Source of the DNA: Intestinimonas butyriciproducens
Lineage (GTDB): Bacteria; Bacillota; Clostridia; Oscillospirales; Oscillospiraceae
Direction: 5' to 3'
Assembly: GCF_004154955.1 (NCBI RefSeq)
Contig: NZ_CP011524.1
Location: 2,976,001-3,040,000 of the forward strand
DNA: 64,000 nucleotides
This document shows, piece after piece, positions 8,632-17,279 of this stretch. The position numbers were made by a program, and so were the translations under genes. Numbering within the stretch: the first letter of the stretch is position 1; each line of letters opens with the position of its first letter. Under the pieces are notes generated by a model. That model saw only the letters and a list, made by a program, of their open reading frames with translations. It searched no databases and was not told the DNA's origin.

Positions 8632-11600
8632 ATGAGGACTGGAATGCAAAAGGGCTCGTCCCGGCTCGTCGCCATGCTGTTGTGCCTGGTGATGCTGTTT
8701 GGGATGCTTCCCATGAGCGCGCTGGCGGACGAGGGGACTGGCACGCCCCCCGTCCAGACGGAGACCCCTGTCTCCACACCGGAAGCTGCCCCAGAGGGTT
8801 CCCCCGCGTCTACAGCGGAGGTGAGCCCCGAGATCTCCCCCACGCCTGCACCGGAGGCGAGCCCTGAGGTCTCCCCCACCCCCACCCCCACGCCCAGCAC
8901 GGAAGTTCCGATGGATGAGGTGCTTGACGAGTTGGAGACCGTAGAGACACCGCCCGCTGCGGTCAGCAGTGTGGAGAACGGCTTCGGCCATAAGATCCTG
9001 CACCTGGACTGCGGCCGCAAATACTTTACCAAGGAGTGGGTCATCGCCCTGATCCATGAGATGGCCGCCGCCGGGTACAATGAACTGGAGCTGGACTTCT
9101 CCAACAACGAGGGCTTCCGCTTCGCGCTGGACGATATGGATGTCACCTTTATGACTGCGTCCGGAGTGGAGAGGAGCATCGATCTGACCCCCGCCCTGGG
9201 CGGCGATGCAGATGGTTCCGCCACGGATACCCCCTGGCTGACCCAGGCCGACATGGACGAGATTCTGTCCGTGGCGAGAGGCGAGGACGTCGCCATCGTG
9301 CCCCTGCTCAATTCCCCCGGCCATCTGGGGCAGATCCTGGACACTGTCGCCCCAGAGTACCGCTACCAGAACTCCAACTCCCTGGACATCACCAGCGACG
9401 ACGCCAAAGCCTTCGGTATCGCCCTGGTACAAAAGTACGCCGCATACTTCGCCGACGAGGGCTGCGAGTACTTCAACATGGGTTGCGACGAGTTTGCCAA
9501 TGATCTCTACTCCTCCGTCGGCATGGGCTTTGGCCATTTGGTCAGCGCCGGGCGGTACGGCGACTTTGCAGACTATGTTAATTCCCTGGCCGGCGTCCTC
9601 AAGAGCCTGGACCTGACCCCCCGGGCCTTCAATGACGGCATCTACTATAATAATGATACCTCCGTGTCCTTTGACCAGGACATCCAGGTCTGCTACTGGT
9701 CCTCCGGGTGGAACGGATATGCCGTGGCCTCCGCGGCGACCATTGTGGAGGAGGGCCACGCCGTTATCAACACCAACGGCGACTACTACTATGTGTTGGG
9801 CAAGAGCGACAAATTTGACGGCGACAAAACCGGCAGCGGTGCGGACAGCTTCCGCAATTATACGTTTATGGGCACCACGTTTGACGAGGACGAATCGCTG
9901 GTCATCGGCTCCATGTTCTGCATCTGGTGCGATTACCCCGCCGCTGAGAGCGAGACGGAGATTGCCGCCAACGTCCGCCAGGCCCTGCGGGTCATGGGCG
10001 GGCGGATGGATAAAAAGAGCGGCGCTTCTGTCACCTCCGCCACCGTCAGCAACGAGGCGGTACCCGGCGGCTTCAACGCCGACGGGACCATTTATGCAGT
10101 CCTGGCATATACCTACGAACTGGGCGAACTGACCGTGGGCGCCCCTACCGTGAACGCCGGCGGCAGCCTGACCCTCACCTGGAGCGAACCGCTCATCACA
10201 GCCACGGGCGATGTTGCCGCCCTGGCCCTTCCCGCCGTGACCTATACGGTCTCCAGAGACGGGACGGTCCTGGGCGCCACTGACGCCACCACCTATACCG
10301 TGGAGAACGCCCGAGCGGGGGCGTACACCGTATCCGCCGCGCTGGACGGCGACGCTGCCGCCCCTGTGTCCTCCGCCGTCACCGTCACGCAGGAACAGCT
10401 CGACGCGGCGGCAATCCAGAACGGCACCATCACCGGCGGCGGCACCGCAGACGCCTATGAGCTGAGCGACGTGTCCAACGGCGGCCAGTACCTCATCGTG
10501 TACCAGTCCGACTCCACCTCCGGCTATGCCCTGAAGAACGACGGCAGCGCCGTGCCGGTCACCATTGCAGACGGCCGGGTCGTCTCCAAGGTCACGGAGG
10601 ATATGCTGTGGACGTATACGGAGGAGCGTACAGAAGGATGGTTTGGTAGCGTTTCCTACAGTTACTACCTCAGCAGCGGGAACGACTATTTGTATCCCCG
10701 CCGTAGTGGTTACGGTTCGAACCGTAGGTATACATTGAATATCGACAACTCTAAAACCGAAATTTCCCTCAGCTCGCAGTCCGGTACGGGCGCTTATCAG
10801 ATTGCCAATACCAGCTCGAATTCTTACGTAAGCTACAGCAATGGTTCCTTTGGCGCCGCCAGCAGCGGCACCACCCTCTATTTTTATGAGTACACGGCGG
10901 GCACCGAGGCCTGGCATGTGGACACTGAGGCGCTGGACGCCAAGCTGGCCGCGCTGGCTGCGGAGGGCCTTCAGGCAGACGACTACACCTCCGCGAGCTG
11001 GAGTGCTTACACTGCCGCGCTGGACGCCGCCCAGAATCTGACCCCCAACACTACCGCTTACCCCAGCGCGGAGACCGCTCAGGCGGCACAGGACGCCATC
11101 GACGCCGCCCTCTCTGCCCTGAACACCGCCTATGCCGGGCTGGTGAAGGCTCCCTACACGGTGACCATTCTCTGTGTCGCCGACGGTGAAACCATTCATA
11201 CGGAGACCCTCCGGGCCGCAGCCGGTCAACTGACCGTCACATCCCCCACTGTCTCCGGCTATGCGGCGGACACCGCTTCCCAAACCGTTACCGTTCAGGG
11301 CGATATGACAGTTACCTTCTCCTATACATCCGTCCCTGCCGAGACGCTGACGCTTATGTACTTCGTGGCCAATGCCCATAACCTCAGCGGTGCTAGCTCC
11401 AATCAAAATGTGGAGGGCAAGAACGCTTCCACCGCCATCCCTGTCGGCGGCGACGGCATGGCGATCGCGGATATGGTGGCTGACAGTGTGACAACTGCGC
11501 AAGGCAATGACGGCCGCTTCTGGAAAGCCTATGTCCAGACCAGCCCAAAACAAGAGCAAGACCAGCAAGACCTGACCGATGTGGGACAGGATATCGGTTC

Positions 11601-13788
11601 CGAGGCCACCCATCTCCGCGTCAAGGGCGGTCAATGGCAGTACCGGAACGACTCTCTTGACTGGACCGATCTGCCTGAAGACGCCCAGCTCACTGCGTAC
11701 TATGTGGAACATTGGAACGTGGCGCCTCAGATAGACGTCTACATCTCCGACTGGGGCTCCAATCCCTGGGACGCCAATAATGATCAAATTTGGTACTGGG
11801 CAGACATGATGTCCCTCTCCCTTCAGGTCGTATACGAGGACGGTACCGAATACCCCGCCGACCTGGACCATGCGGGCACAACGATGTTTACCGGTACAGG
11901 CACCCAGTTTTCTGTTATTTTGGCCGAGGAGACTACCAATTATGAAATCTATGACGTCACCTTGACCGATATGGGCAACGATAATTGTAAATTCACTGGT
12001 AAATCTGCTTCTGCGTTCACATTGCCCGACTTCGACCAGTTTGAGGAGACCTCTATTTATGACGTTGCCACGGGGACCATTCAGCCCATACCCAAAACCA
12101 GCGTTGACCGTAAGGCTTGGCTACTCCGTATTTATGTCAAAGCGAAACCCAATCAGGACTCCCTCACTGTCCGCTATGTGAATGAGGGGACCGGCACTCA
12201 GTTCTATGCGTATAATATCAACGTCCATGAAGGCACTACTTTTGCGGGTTATGTTTCCAATGGAAACTTTACCGCCGTGCATACGCCTCCCACGGTCGTC
12301 AACATCGACAACGAGACCCAGACCATCAAGTATCTTGGAACAGACTTGGAGAATATGACGGAGCTGGATGATCTTTATTCCAGCGGCCTCTACGTATGGA
12401 CACGCGCAGAGGTCAGCGATGACAACAAAACGCTGACCCTCTATTATGACGTGGAGGGTCCCCAGTTCATAGTCGACTATGGTCTCCCTCTTCAGTTAGG
12501 CTATAGTGATTTGGGCGCTACCAATCCGCCTACGGCGATACTGGTATCTACGGGTTCTTCCGCCAATTATTCTTCCCAGGCCGTGGGCACATACGGCACC
12601 ATAAGCACAACGTCTGCCGGACTGACCTATACGCAATCCTCCATAATGAAAGCGCCTGAGCAGTTTTTTGTGCGGCTTTCCTACCAGAGCGGAGGAAATC
12701 AGGATATTTCTGTCACCGTCCTCCCCGCCAGCGTGGTCTACTATGAGGACAGCTTCGCCACGTATGACAGCAGCTGGAGCGGGACCGGCACCCTCGCCGG
12801 TACGGCGCAGACCGCCGAGAAGCTGGGCGCCAAGCAAAATCTCTACGGCTATGATCCGGCCTACACGTCCGGCACCGGCTTCAGCATGGGCTCCGCCCAT
12901 ACCGTCACGGTCAATGCCGCAAACGACTCCGCCACCGCCTCCTTCTCCTTTAAGGGGACCGGCTTTGACCTTATCAGCCGGACCGACAGCGATTCCGGCG
13001 TTATCTTCATCGAGGCTATGGGAACCAGAGGCACTACCAAACGGCTGATCGTGGACAACTACTATGGCTATGACTTTGTGAATGGAGCGTTTGTCACTGC
13101 GGACAAGGGTTCCATCGAGCAGGTACCCGTGGCCAAGCTGGTGGGCCTTCCCTACGGCACCTACGACGTGACCGTCACCGTGGTCTACCATCAAAAACTG
13201 GACCACACCGGCGACAGCAGCTATTCCTTCTGGCTGGACGGCATCCGGGTCTATGATCCCATGGGCAGCAGCTACTCCGCTTATGCTTCGGACAGCGAGG
13301 CGGCGCCTCAGTATGTGGAGCTGCGGAAGAGCCTGCTGAAGGCAGCCGCTTTGACCTCCGGCGCCGTTGTTCAGGGAACCACCTTCATCGACGGCAAGGG
13401 CGAGACGGCCGTTCTCGCTGACTATGAAAGCTATGGCCCCAACAATGAGGTCTACCTCAGCAAGGGCCAGGGCGTCACCTTCACGCTGAGCAGCATCGAC
13501 TTTGCGGATATCCAGCTCGGCGCCAGCCTGACGGGCTCCGCAGCAAGCTCCATTACGGTGAATGGAACGACAATCCAGCTTGACAGCGCTACCAATCTGT
13601 ATTATTCTATCAAGAACGCGATCGGCGCCGACAAAGTCGTTACCATCACCAACATCGGTGACGGCATGGTGGCCCTGACCAACCTGAAGGCCACCGGCGG
13701 TACCGCCACCCTCAACCTCTACTCCAGCCAGGCTGCGGTGGGCAAGGTACTCGCCGCCATGCAGACGCCCGGCACGGGCAATCAGTGA
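8632..13788 (+). CDS. Large secreted glycoside hydrolase family 20 (beta-hexosaminidase-like) protein
   Basis: 1718 residues from the ATG at 8632 (GGGAGG nine bases upstream; earlier in-frame starts lack a site). Order: signal peptide to about residue 33; a Pro/Thr/Glu-rich linker (~37-110); a GH20 catalytic domain (~120-440) with 'LNSPGHLGQIL' and FNMGCDEFAN, giving the catalytic Asp-Glu pair D286-E287; Ig-like and lectin-like regions; a FIVAR-type helical module (~760-830, LDAKLAALAAEGL ... AQAAQDAIDAAL); a MucBP-like repeat (~838-905); long beta-rich modules; and a C-terminal jelly-roll-like domain. GH20 enzymes release GlcNAc/GalNAc (or lacto-N-biose) from glycans using the substrate N-acetyl group. 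No LPXTG or SLH anchor is visible at the C-terminus, so it is secreted or held by its binding modules. Substrate specificity is not evident. Confidence 0.88.
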   Translation: MRTGMQKGSSRLVAMLLCLVMLFGMLPMSALADEGTGTPPVQTETPVSTPEAAPEGSPASTAEVSPEISPTPAPEASPEVSPTPTPTPSTEVPMDEVLDELETVETPPAAVSSVENGFGHKILHLDCGRKYFTKEWVIALIHEMAAAGYNELELDFSNNEGFRFALDDMDVTFMTASGVERSIDLTPALGGDADGSATDTPWLTQADMDEILSVARGEDVAIVPLLNSPGHLGQILDTVAPEYRYQNSNSLDITSDDAKAFGIALVQKYAAYFADEGCEYFNMGCDEFANDLYSSVGMGFGHLVSAGRYGDFADYVNSLAGVLKSLDLTPRAFNDGIYYNNDTSVSFDQDIQVCYWSSGWNGYAVASAATIVEEGHAVINTNGDYYYVLGKSDKFDGDKTGSGADSFRNYTFMGTTFDEDESLVIGSMFCIWCDYPAAESETEIAANVRQALRVMGGRMDKKSGASVTSATVSNEAVPGGFNADGTIYAVLAYTYELGELTVGAPTVNAGGSLTLTWSEPLITATGDVAALALPAVTYTVSRDGTVLGATDATTYTVENARAGAYTVSAALDGDAAAPVSSAVTVTQEQLDAAAIQNGTITGGGTADAYELSDVSNGGQYLIVYQSDSTSGYALKNDGSAVPVTIADGRVVSKVTEDMLWTYTEERTEGWFGSVSYSYYLSSGNDYLYPRRSGYGSNRRYTLNIDNSKTEISLSSQSGTGAYQIANTSSNSYVSYSNGSFGAASSGTTLYFYEYTAGTEAWHVDTEALDAKLAALAAEGLQADDYTSASWSAYTAALDAAQNLTPNTTAYPSAETAQAAQDAIDAALSALNTAYAGLVKAPYTVTILCVADGETIHTETLRAAAGQLTVTSPTVSGYAADTASQTVTVQGDMTVTFSYTSVPAETLTLMYFVANAHNLSGASSNQNVEGKNASTAIPVGGDGMAIADMVADSVTTAQGNDGRFWKAYVQTSPKQEQDQQDLTDVGQDIGSEATHLRVKGGQWQYRNDSLDWTDLPEDAQLTAYYVEHWNVAPQIDVYISDWGSNPWDANNDQIWYWADMMSLSLQVVYEDGTEYPADLDHAGTTMFTGTGTQFSVILAEETTNYEIYDVTLTDMGNDNCKFTGKSASAFTLPDFDQFEETSIYDVATGTIQPIPKTSVDRKAWLLRIYVKAKPNQDSLTVRYVNEGTGTQFYAYNINVHEGTTFAGYVSNGNFTAVHTPPTVVNIDNETQTIKYLGTDLENMTELDDLYSSGLYVWTRAEVSDDNKTLTLYYDVEGPQFIVDYGLPLQLGYSDLGATNPPTAILVSTGSSANYSSQAVGTYGTISTTSAGLTYTQSSIMKAPEQFFVRLSYQSGGNQDISVTVLPASVVYYEDSFATYDSSWSGTGTLAGTAQTAEKLGAKQNLYGYDPAYTSGTGFSMGSAHTVTVNAANDSATASFSFKGTGFDLISRTDSDSGVIFIEAMGTRGTTKRLIVDNYYGYDFVNGAFVTADKGSIEQVPVAKLVGLPYGTYDVTVTVVYHQKLDHTGDSSYSFWLDGIRVYDPMGSSYSAYASDSEAAPQYVELRKSLLKAAALTSGAVVQGTTFIDGKGETAVLADYESYGPNNEVYLSKGQGVTFTLSSIDFADIQLGASLTGSAASSITVNGTTIQLDSATNLYYSIKNAIGADKVVTITNIGDGMVALTNLKATGGTATLNLYSSQAAVGKVLAAMQTPGTGNQ

Positions 13789-13805
13789 GAAAGGGGTGCT
13801 GCAAG

Positions 13806-14051
13806 ATGAAGAAAACTTACTGCAAGCCCCAGATCGCCTTTGAGAGCTTTGAGCTCACCAGCAGCATCGCTGCCGGCTGCGCCATTCCGGCCAACCAAAA
13901 CCTGGATGGCCAGTGCAGCATTACGATCGGCGGCATGGATCTCTTTGCCTGGAACGGCTGTAAGTTCGACTACAACGATCAGAAGAGCACGATGGGCGTC
14001 AAGGTCTGCTACGACATCCCCACCTGGGACACCGTCCTCTTCACCTCCTGA
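13806..14051 (+). CDS. Probable RiPP precursor peptide, cysteine-rich
   Basis: 81 residues from the ATG at 13806 (AAGGGG nine bases upstream), only 17 bases after the GH20 stop. The N-terminal ~24 residues (MKKTYCKPQIAFESFELTSS, then IAAG) have a leader-like pattern. The remaining part has regularly spaced cysteines C25, C37, C52 and C68 (C6 lies in the leader region), many Gly, Asp and aromatic residues, and ends VLFTS. It has no Sec signal. It is followed by a strong hairpin terminator and then the radical SAM/PqqD genes, the arrangement expected for a ribosomally made, post-translationally modified peptide. I recall similar short 'MKKxYxKPxIxFESF...IAxxC' proteins in gut Oscillospiraceae but cannot verify their described function. 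Alternative: an unmodified small secreted or regulatory protein. Confidence 0.75.
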   Translation: MKKTYCKPQIAFESFELTSSIAAGCAIPANQNLDGQCSITIGGMDLFAWNGCKFDYNDQKSTMGVKVCYDIPTWDTVLFTS

Positions 14052-14064
14052 GCCAAACGCCGCA

Positions 14065-14100
14065 GCGGCCCCGCCCCACGTGGGGCGGGGCCGCTTTCTC
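14065..14100 (+). terminator. Terminator/attenuator between precursor peptide and modification genes
   Basis: A perfect 14-bp GC-only-but-one stem, GCGGCCCCGCCCCA / TGGGGCGGGGCCGC, followed by TTTCTC, 13 bases after the precursor stop. No promoter is evident before the next gene, so readthrough would give excess precursor transcript over enzyme transcript, as in many RiPP loci. The T tract is short. Confidence 0.75.
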
Positions 14101-14142
14101 TCCTTCGGTCCTGTTTCTCCATCTTTCGGAAGGGGGCCCGCT

Positions 14143-14991
14143 GTGTATCAAAGGAACTACTGCTTTGGAGGCGTAGGCTTTTCTCTGTCCGCCCCCGTTC
14201 CCATCGGGGAGTCGGACGCCCTGCGCCTCTTTTCCGGCGGAGAGACCGACGCGGACTACCGCGTGAAGCTCCGCCTCTCGGACGCCTTTCCTCAGCCGCC
14301 GGAGGGGCTGTATGTCCACACCCGGAGGGTCAGGGGCTGGCGGGCGGGTCCCCGTGACTGCCGCTTGCTGTATTACTACAGAAGCGCCGGGGAGCCGGAG
14401 GTCCCCTATTGCTATGTGGAGCGCTCCGGCATGGAGGTGGCCGTGGACTGGCTCCCAGCCCTCTCCTCCGGACTCCACGCCCAGCAGATCCTGGAGTCTG
14501 TGGATCTCTTCCGCTTTCTGCTGGAGCAGGGAGGCGTGGTCCTTCACGCCTCCTATATTCTGCATCGGGGGCGGGCCCTCCTCTTTTCCGCCCCCAGCGG
14601 CACCGGAAAGTCCACCCAAGCCGCCCTGTGGGCGCGGCTACGGGGGGCGGAGATCGTCAACGGGGACCGGGCTCTGCTCCGGGCGCGTGAGGGCTGTTTC
14701 CAGGCCCACGGCATCTGCTTCTCCGGCACCTCCGGTATCTGCGGGAACCGCAGCGCCCCTCTCTCCGCCCTGGTGGTGCTGGGGCAGGCGGAGCGCTCCA
14801 CCTGCCGGAGGCTGGGCGGGAAGGATGCCTTCCGCGCCCTCCTTCCCCAGTGCGCCTACCGCACCTGGAACCCGCAGGATGTGGCCGCCGCCACCGATAC
14901 CCTCTCCCGCCTCATCGGAGAGACGCCGGTCCTTCGGCTGGACTGTCTCCCGGATGAGAGCGCCGTGAAGGCCCTGGAGGAATGTTTATGA
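14143..14991 (+). CDS. HPr kinase-like (HprK/ScmC-type) P-loop protein of the RiPP locus
   Basis: 282 residues from the GTG at 14143, which has GGAAGGGGG seven bases upstream; no ATG in this frame is better placed. The N-terminal ~115 residues are a variable domain. The C-terminal domain resembles the HprK P-loop fold: 'VVLHASYIL', Walker A APSGTGKST at 150-158, 'EIVNGDRALL' in place of the Walker B region, and a conserved 'FSGTSGICGNRSAPLSALVVL' block that recalls SynChlorMet ScmC and HprK-related proteins. Such proteins recur in peptide-modification cassettes, where phosphorylation of the peptide or an adaptor has been suggested; its true substrate is unknown. The stop overlaps the radical SAM start (ATGA). 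Confidence 0.78.
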   Translation: MYQRNYCFGGVGFSLSAPVPIGESDALRLFSGGETDADYRVKLRLSDAFPQPPEGLYVHTRRVRGWRAGPRDCRLLYYYRSAGEPEVPYCYVERSGMEVAVDWLPALSSGLHAQQILESVDLFRFLLEQGGVVLHASYILHRGRALLFSAPSGTGKSTQAALWARLRGAEIVNGDRALLRAREGCFQAHGICFSGTSGICGNRSAPLSALVVLGQAERSTCRRLGGKDAFRALLPQCAYRTWNPQDVAAATDTLSRLIGETPVLRLDCLPDESAVKALEECL

Positions 14992-16121
14992 GCCGACAGA
15001 ACAACGCCCTTCCCCAGATGGTAGAGCCCCTCTGGTCCACCTATATCCACCAGAAGGGGGCCCGGCTGGGCCTCCCGGTGACCGGGACCTTTGAGCTGAC
15101 GCCCCGGTGCAACTTCAACTGCAACATGTGCTATGTCCACCAGACCGAGGCCCAGGCGGCCCAGGGCGGCAGGCGGGAGCTCACCACGGCGGAGTGGCTC
15201 GCCATCGCTGAGGAGGCCCGGAAGGCAGGGATGGTCTTTCTCCTCCTCACCGGTGGGGAACCGCTGCTGCGCCCGGACTTTCCCGAGCTCCTCCACGCCC
15301 TCAAGAACATGGGGTTCCTGGTGTCGGTGAACTCCAACGGCTCCCTGCTCCGGGGCGAACTGCTGGAGGCCGTCAAGCGGGACCCGCCCCTGCGCTTTAA
15401 CATCACCCTCTACGGCGGCTCCAACGCTGCCTATGAGCGGCTGTGCGGGCGGGCCATGTTCCGGGAGGTGGTGGACAACCTCCGCGCCTTAAAGGACGCG
15501 GGGATTCCTGTGCGGCTCAACGTGTCCGTCACCCCGGACAACAAGGACGACGTGCCGGAGATCTTTCGGCTGGCCCGGGAGCTGGGCCTTCACACCAAGG
15601 CCAGCACCTATATGTACCCTCCGGTGCGGCTGGGCGACGGCCGCCCCGGCGACGCCCCACACCGCTTTGCCCCGGAGGACGCAGCCCGCTATATGCTGCT
15701 GTGCCGGGAGCAGCAGTTCACCTTGGAGGAGCTGCGGGCTTCGGCCGCAGGCGTGCCCCTGTCCGACGGCGACGAGTGCACCGGAAACGCGGAGGGAGAA
15801 CCCGTTCTGTGCCGGGCGGGGCGCAGCTCCTTCTGGCTCACCTGGGACGGGCGGATGATCCCCTGCGGCATGATGGCCTCCCCCGGGACACCGGTGATGG
15901 AACAGGGGTTTTCCGCCGCCTGGCGGTCCGTCCGGACGGAGGTGGAGGCGATCCGCCTGCCCGCCGCCTGCGCCGGCTGCGCCCTGCGGCGGCACTGCAA
16001 TCTCTGCGCCGCCTCCTGCTTCGCCGAGACCGGCGACTACGACCGGAAGCCGGACTACATCTGTTCGCTGACCCACACCCTCTGCCGGATCACCCGGGAG
16101 AAATACGGAACGGAGGACTGA
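14988..16121 (+). CDS. Radical SAM/SPASM peptide-modifying enzyme
   Basis: 377 residues from the ATG at 14988 (GGAGG upstream at normal spacing, overlapping the previous stop by four bases). The radical SAM motif is LTPRCNFNCNMCYV with C41, C45 and C48 ligating the SAM [4Fe-4S] cluster. LLTGGEPLL is the SAM-binding GGE motif. A C-terminal SPASM/twitch region with many cysteines (GDECTGN, VLCRAG, MIPCGMM, CAGCALRRHCNLCAASC, DYIC) would hold auxiliary clusters. Enzymes of this architecture (PqqE, AlbA, sactipeptide and ranthipeptide synthases) make C-C or thioether crosslinks in peptides. With the cysteine-rich precursor at 13806 and PqqD immediately downstream, crosslinking of that peptide is the likely role; the bond type cannot be told from the sequence. 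Confidence 0.9.
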   Translation: MSRQNNALPQMVEPLWSTYIHQKGARLGLPVTGTFELTPRCNFNCNMCYVHQTEAQAAQGGRRELTTAEWLAIAEEARKAGMVFLLLTGGEPLLRPDFPELLHALKNMGFLVSVNSNGSLLRGELLEAVKRDPPLRFNITLYGGSNAAYERLCGRAMFREVVDNLRALKDAGIPVRLNVSVTPDNKDDVPEIFRLARELGLHTKASTYMYPPVRLGDGRPGDAPHRFAPEDAARYMLLCREQQFTLEELRASAAGVPLSDGDECTGNAEGEPVLCRAGRSSFWLTWDGRMIPCGMMASPGTPVMEQGFSAAWRSVRTEVEAIRLPAACAGCALRRHCNLCAASCFAETGDYDRKPDYICSLTHTLCRITREKYGTED

Positions 16122-16124
16122 GCC

Positions 16125-16385
16125 ATGGAGCTGAAGAAAGAATTGGTCCTGCGGGACATCGCGGGAGACTTTGTGCTGATTCCAACAGGTACTACCGTGC
16201 TTGAAAATAACGGCTTGTTTACCATCAACGAGGTGGCCGCCCGCATCTGGGAGCTGCTTCCCGGCGCGGAGAGCGCGGCCGCGCTGACCGACGCACTGGC
16301 GGAGGAGTACGACGCGGACCGGGACACGCTGGACCGGGACGTGGCGGAATTCCTGGACAAGCTGCGGTCGCTGGGCATCCTATGA
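16125..16385 (+). CDS. PqqD-family peptide chaperone (RiPP recognition element)
   Basis: 86 residues, three bases after the radical SAM stop, with GGAGG eight bases before the ATG. It shows the PqqD pattern: 'LRDIAGDFVLIPTG', then LENNGLFTINEVAARIWELL, then an alpha-helical C-terminal half ('ALAEEYDADRDTLDRDVAEFLDKLRSLGIL'). PqqD domains bind the leader of a RiPP precursor and present it to the radical SAM enzyme. That partner should be the protein at 13806-14051. The stop overlaps the next start (ATGA), indicating coupled translation. Confidence 0.9.
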   Translation: MELKKELVLRDIAGDFVLIPTGTTVLENNGLFTINEVAARIWELLPGAESAAALTDALAEEYDADRDTLDRDVAEFLDKLRSLGIL

Positions 16386-17269
16386 GGAAACGGCCCGGGC
16401 GGCGGCTCCCGGCGATCTGCCCCTTTTCCGCGGTCCTTCTCCTGGCCGCGGTGTGCTTTTCCGTGTGGCGTTCCTACCATTCGCTCACCGTCACGACCTA
16501 CCGCTTCCCCACAGACAAGGCAGAGGGGCCGGTGCGCCTGGCGGTGATGTCCGATCTCCACGAGCATGTGTTCGGTCAGGACAACGCCCCCCTCGTGGAG
16601 GCGGTGGCGGAGCAGCGGCCCGACCTCATCCTTCTGTGCGGCGACATGCTCAACGCCTACTCCGCCTCCTCTCAAAACAGCACGGAGCTGGTGGGGGCGC
16701 TCTCCAAGATCGCCCCGGTCTACTACGCCTGGGGCAACCATGAGCTGGACTATCTGGCGGCGGGGACCTCCCTGCTGGAGGAGGAGCTCGTCTCGGCGGG
16801 GGCTACCGTGCTGGACCGCGCCTGGTGCGACCTGGACATCCACGGCACGCCCCTGAGGCTGGGAGGGCTCTACGATTATGCCTTCGCCCTGGACGACCGC
16901 AACTCCTGCGATCCGGACCGGATGGACCCGGAGGTCTGCCGGTTCCTGACCGATTTTCAGGATACAGAGCGGTTCACACTGATGCTCTCCCACCGCCCGG
17001 ACAGCTTTGCACTGGGGGAGGCCGCCCGCACTTGGAGCATCGACTTGGTCCTCAGCGGCCACGCCCACGGCGGACAGGTGGTGCTGCCTGTGCTGGGGGG
17101 TGTGTTCGGTGGAGATCTGGGCCTGTTTTCCCCCTACCTCCATGGGATGTGCCGCAAGGACGGCCTCACCATGGCCGTGACCAGCGGGCTGGGCAGCCAG
17201 CGGGAACGCCTGCCCCGCTTCCACAATCCCCCGGAGATCATGGTGATCGACCTAACTCCGGAATCCTGA
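16382..17269 (+). CDS. Membrane-anchored calcineurin-like metallophosphoesterase
   Basis: 295 residues. An N-terminal basic stretch and one TM segment (~13-28) come before the phosphoesterase fold. The metal ligands are all visible: MSDLHEH (D, H), LLCGDMLNAY (GD), WGNHELD (GNHE), 'LMLSHRPD' (H) and LSGHAHGGQV (GHxH). It is of the YkuE/YaeI type, with the active site probably outside the membrane. It overlaps pqqD by four bases. A metallophosphoesterase is not a usual RiPP enzyme. It could remove a phosphate or nucleotide group placed by the kinase-like or nucleotidyltransferase-like neighbours, but that is inference only. Confidence 0.88.
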   Translation: MRKRPGRRLPAICPFSAVLLLAAVCFSVWRSYHSLTVTTYRFPTDKAEGPVRLAVMSDLHEHVFGQDNAPLVEAVAEQRPDLILLCGDMLNAYSASSQNSTELVGALSKIAPVYYAWGNHELDYLAAGTSLLEEELVSAGATVLDRAWCDLDIHGTPLRLGGLYDYAFALDDRNSCDPDRMDPEVCRFLTDFQDTERFTLMLSHRPDSFALGEAARTWSIDLVLSGHAHGGQVVLPVLGGVFGGDLGLFSPYLHGMCRKDGLTMAVTSGLGSQRERLPRFHNPPEIMVIDLTPES

Positions 17270-17279
17270 CGGAGAGGAG

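Noticed and set aside
8521-11871. 1116-codon minus-strand open frame opposite the GH20 gene
   Set aside because: Low-complexity His/Gly/Val-rich translation without a ribosome site; an antisense shadow of the GH20 gene.
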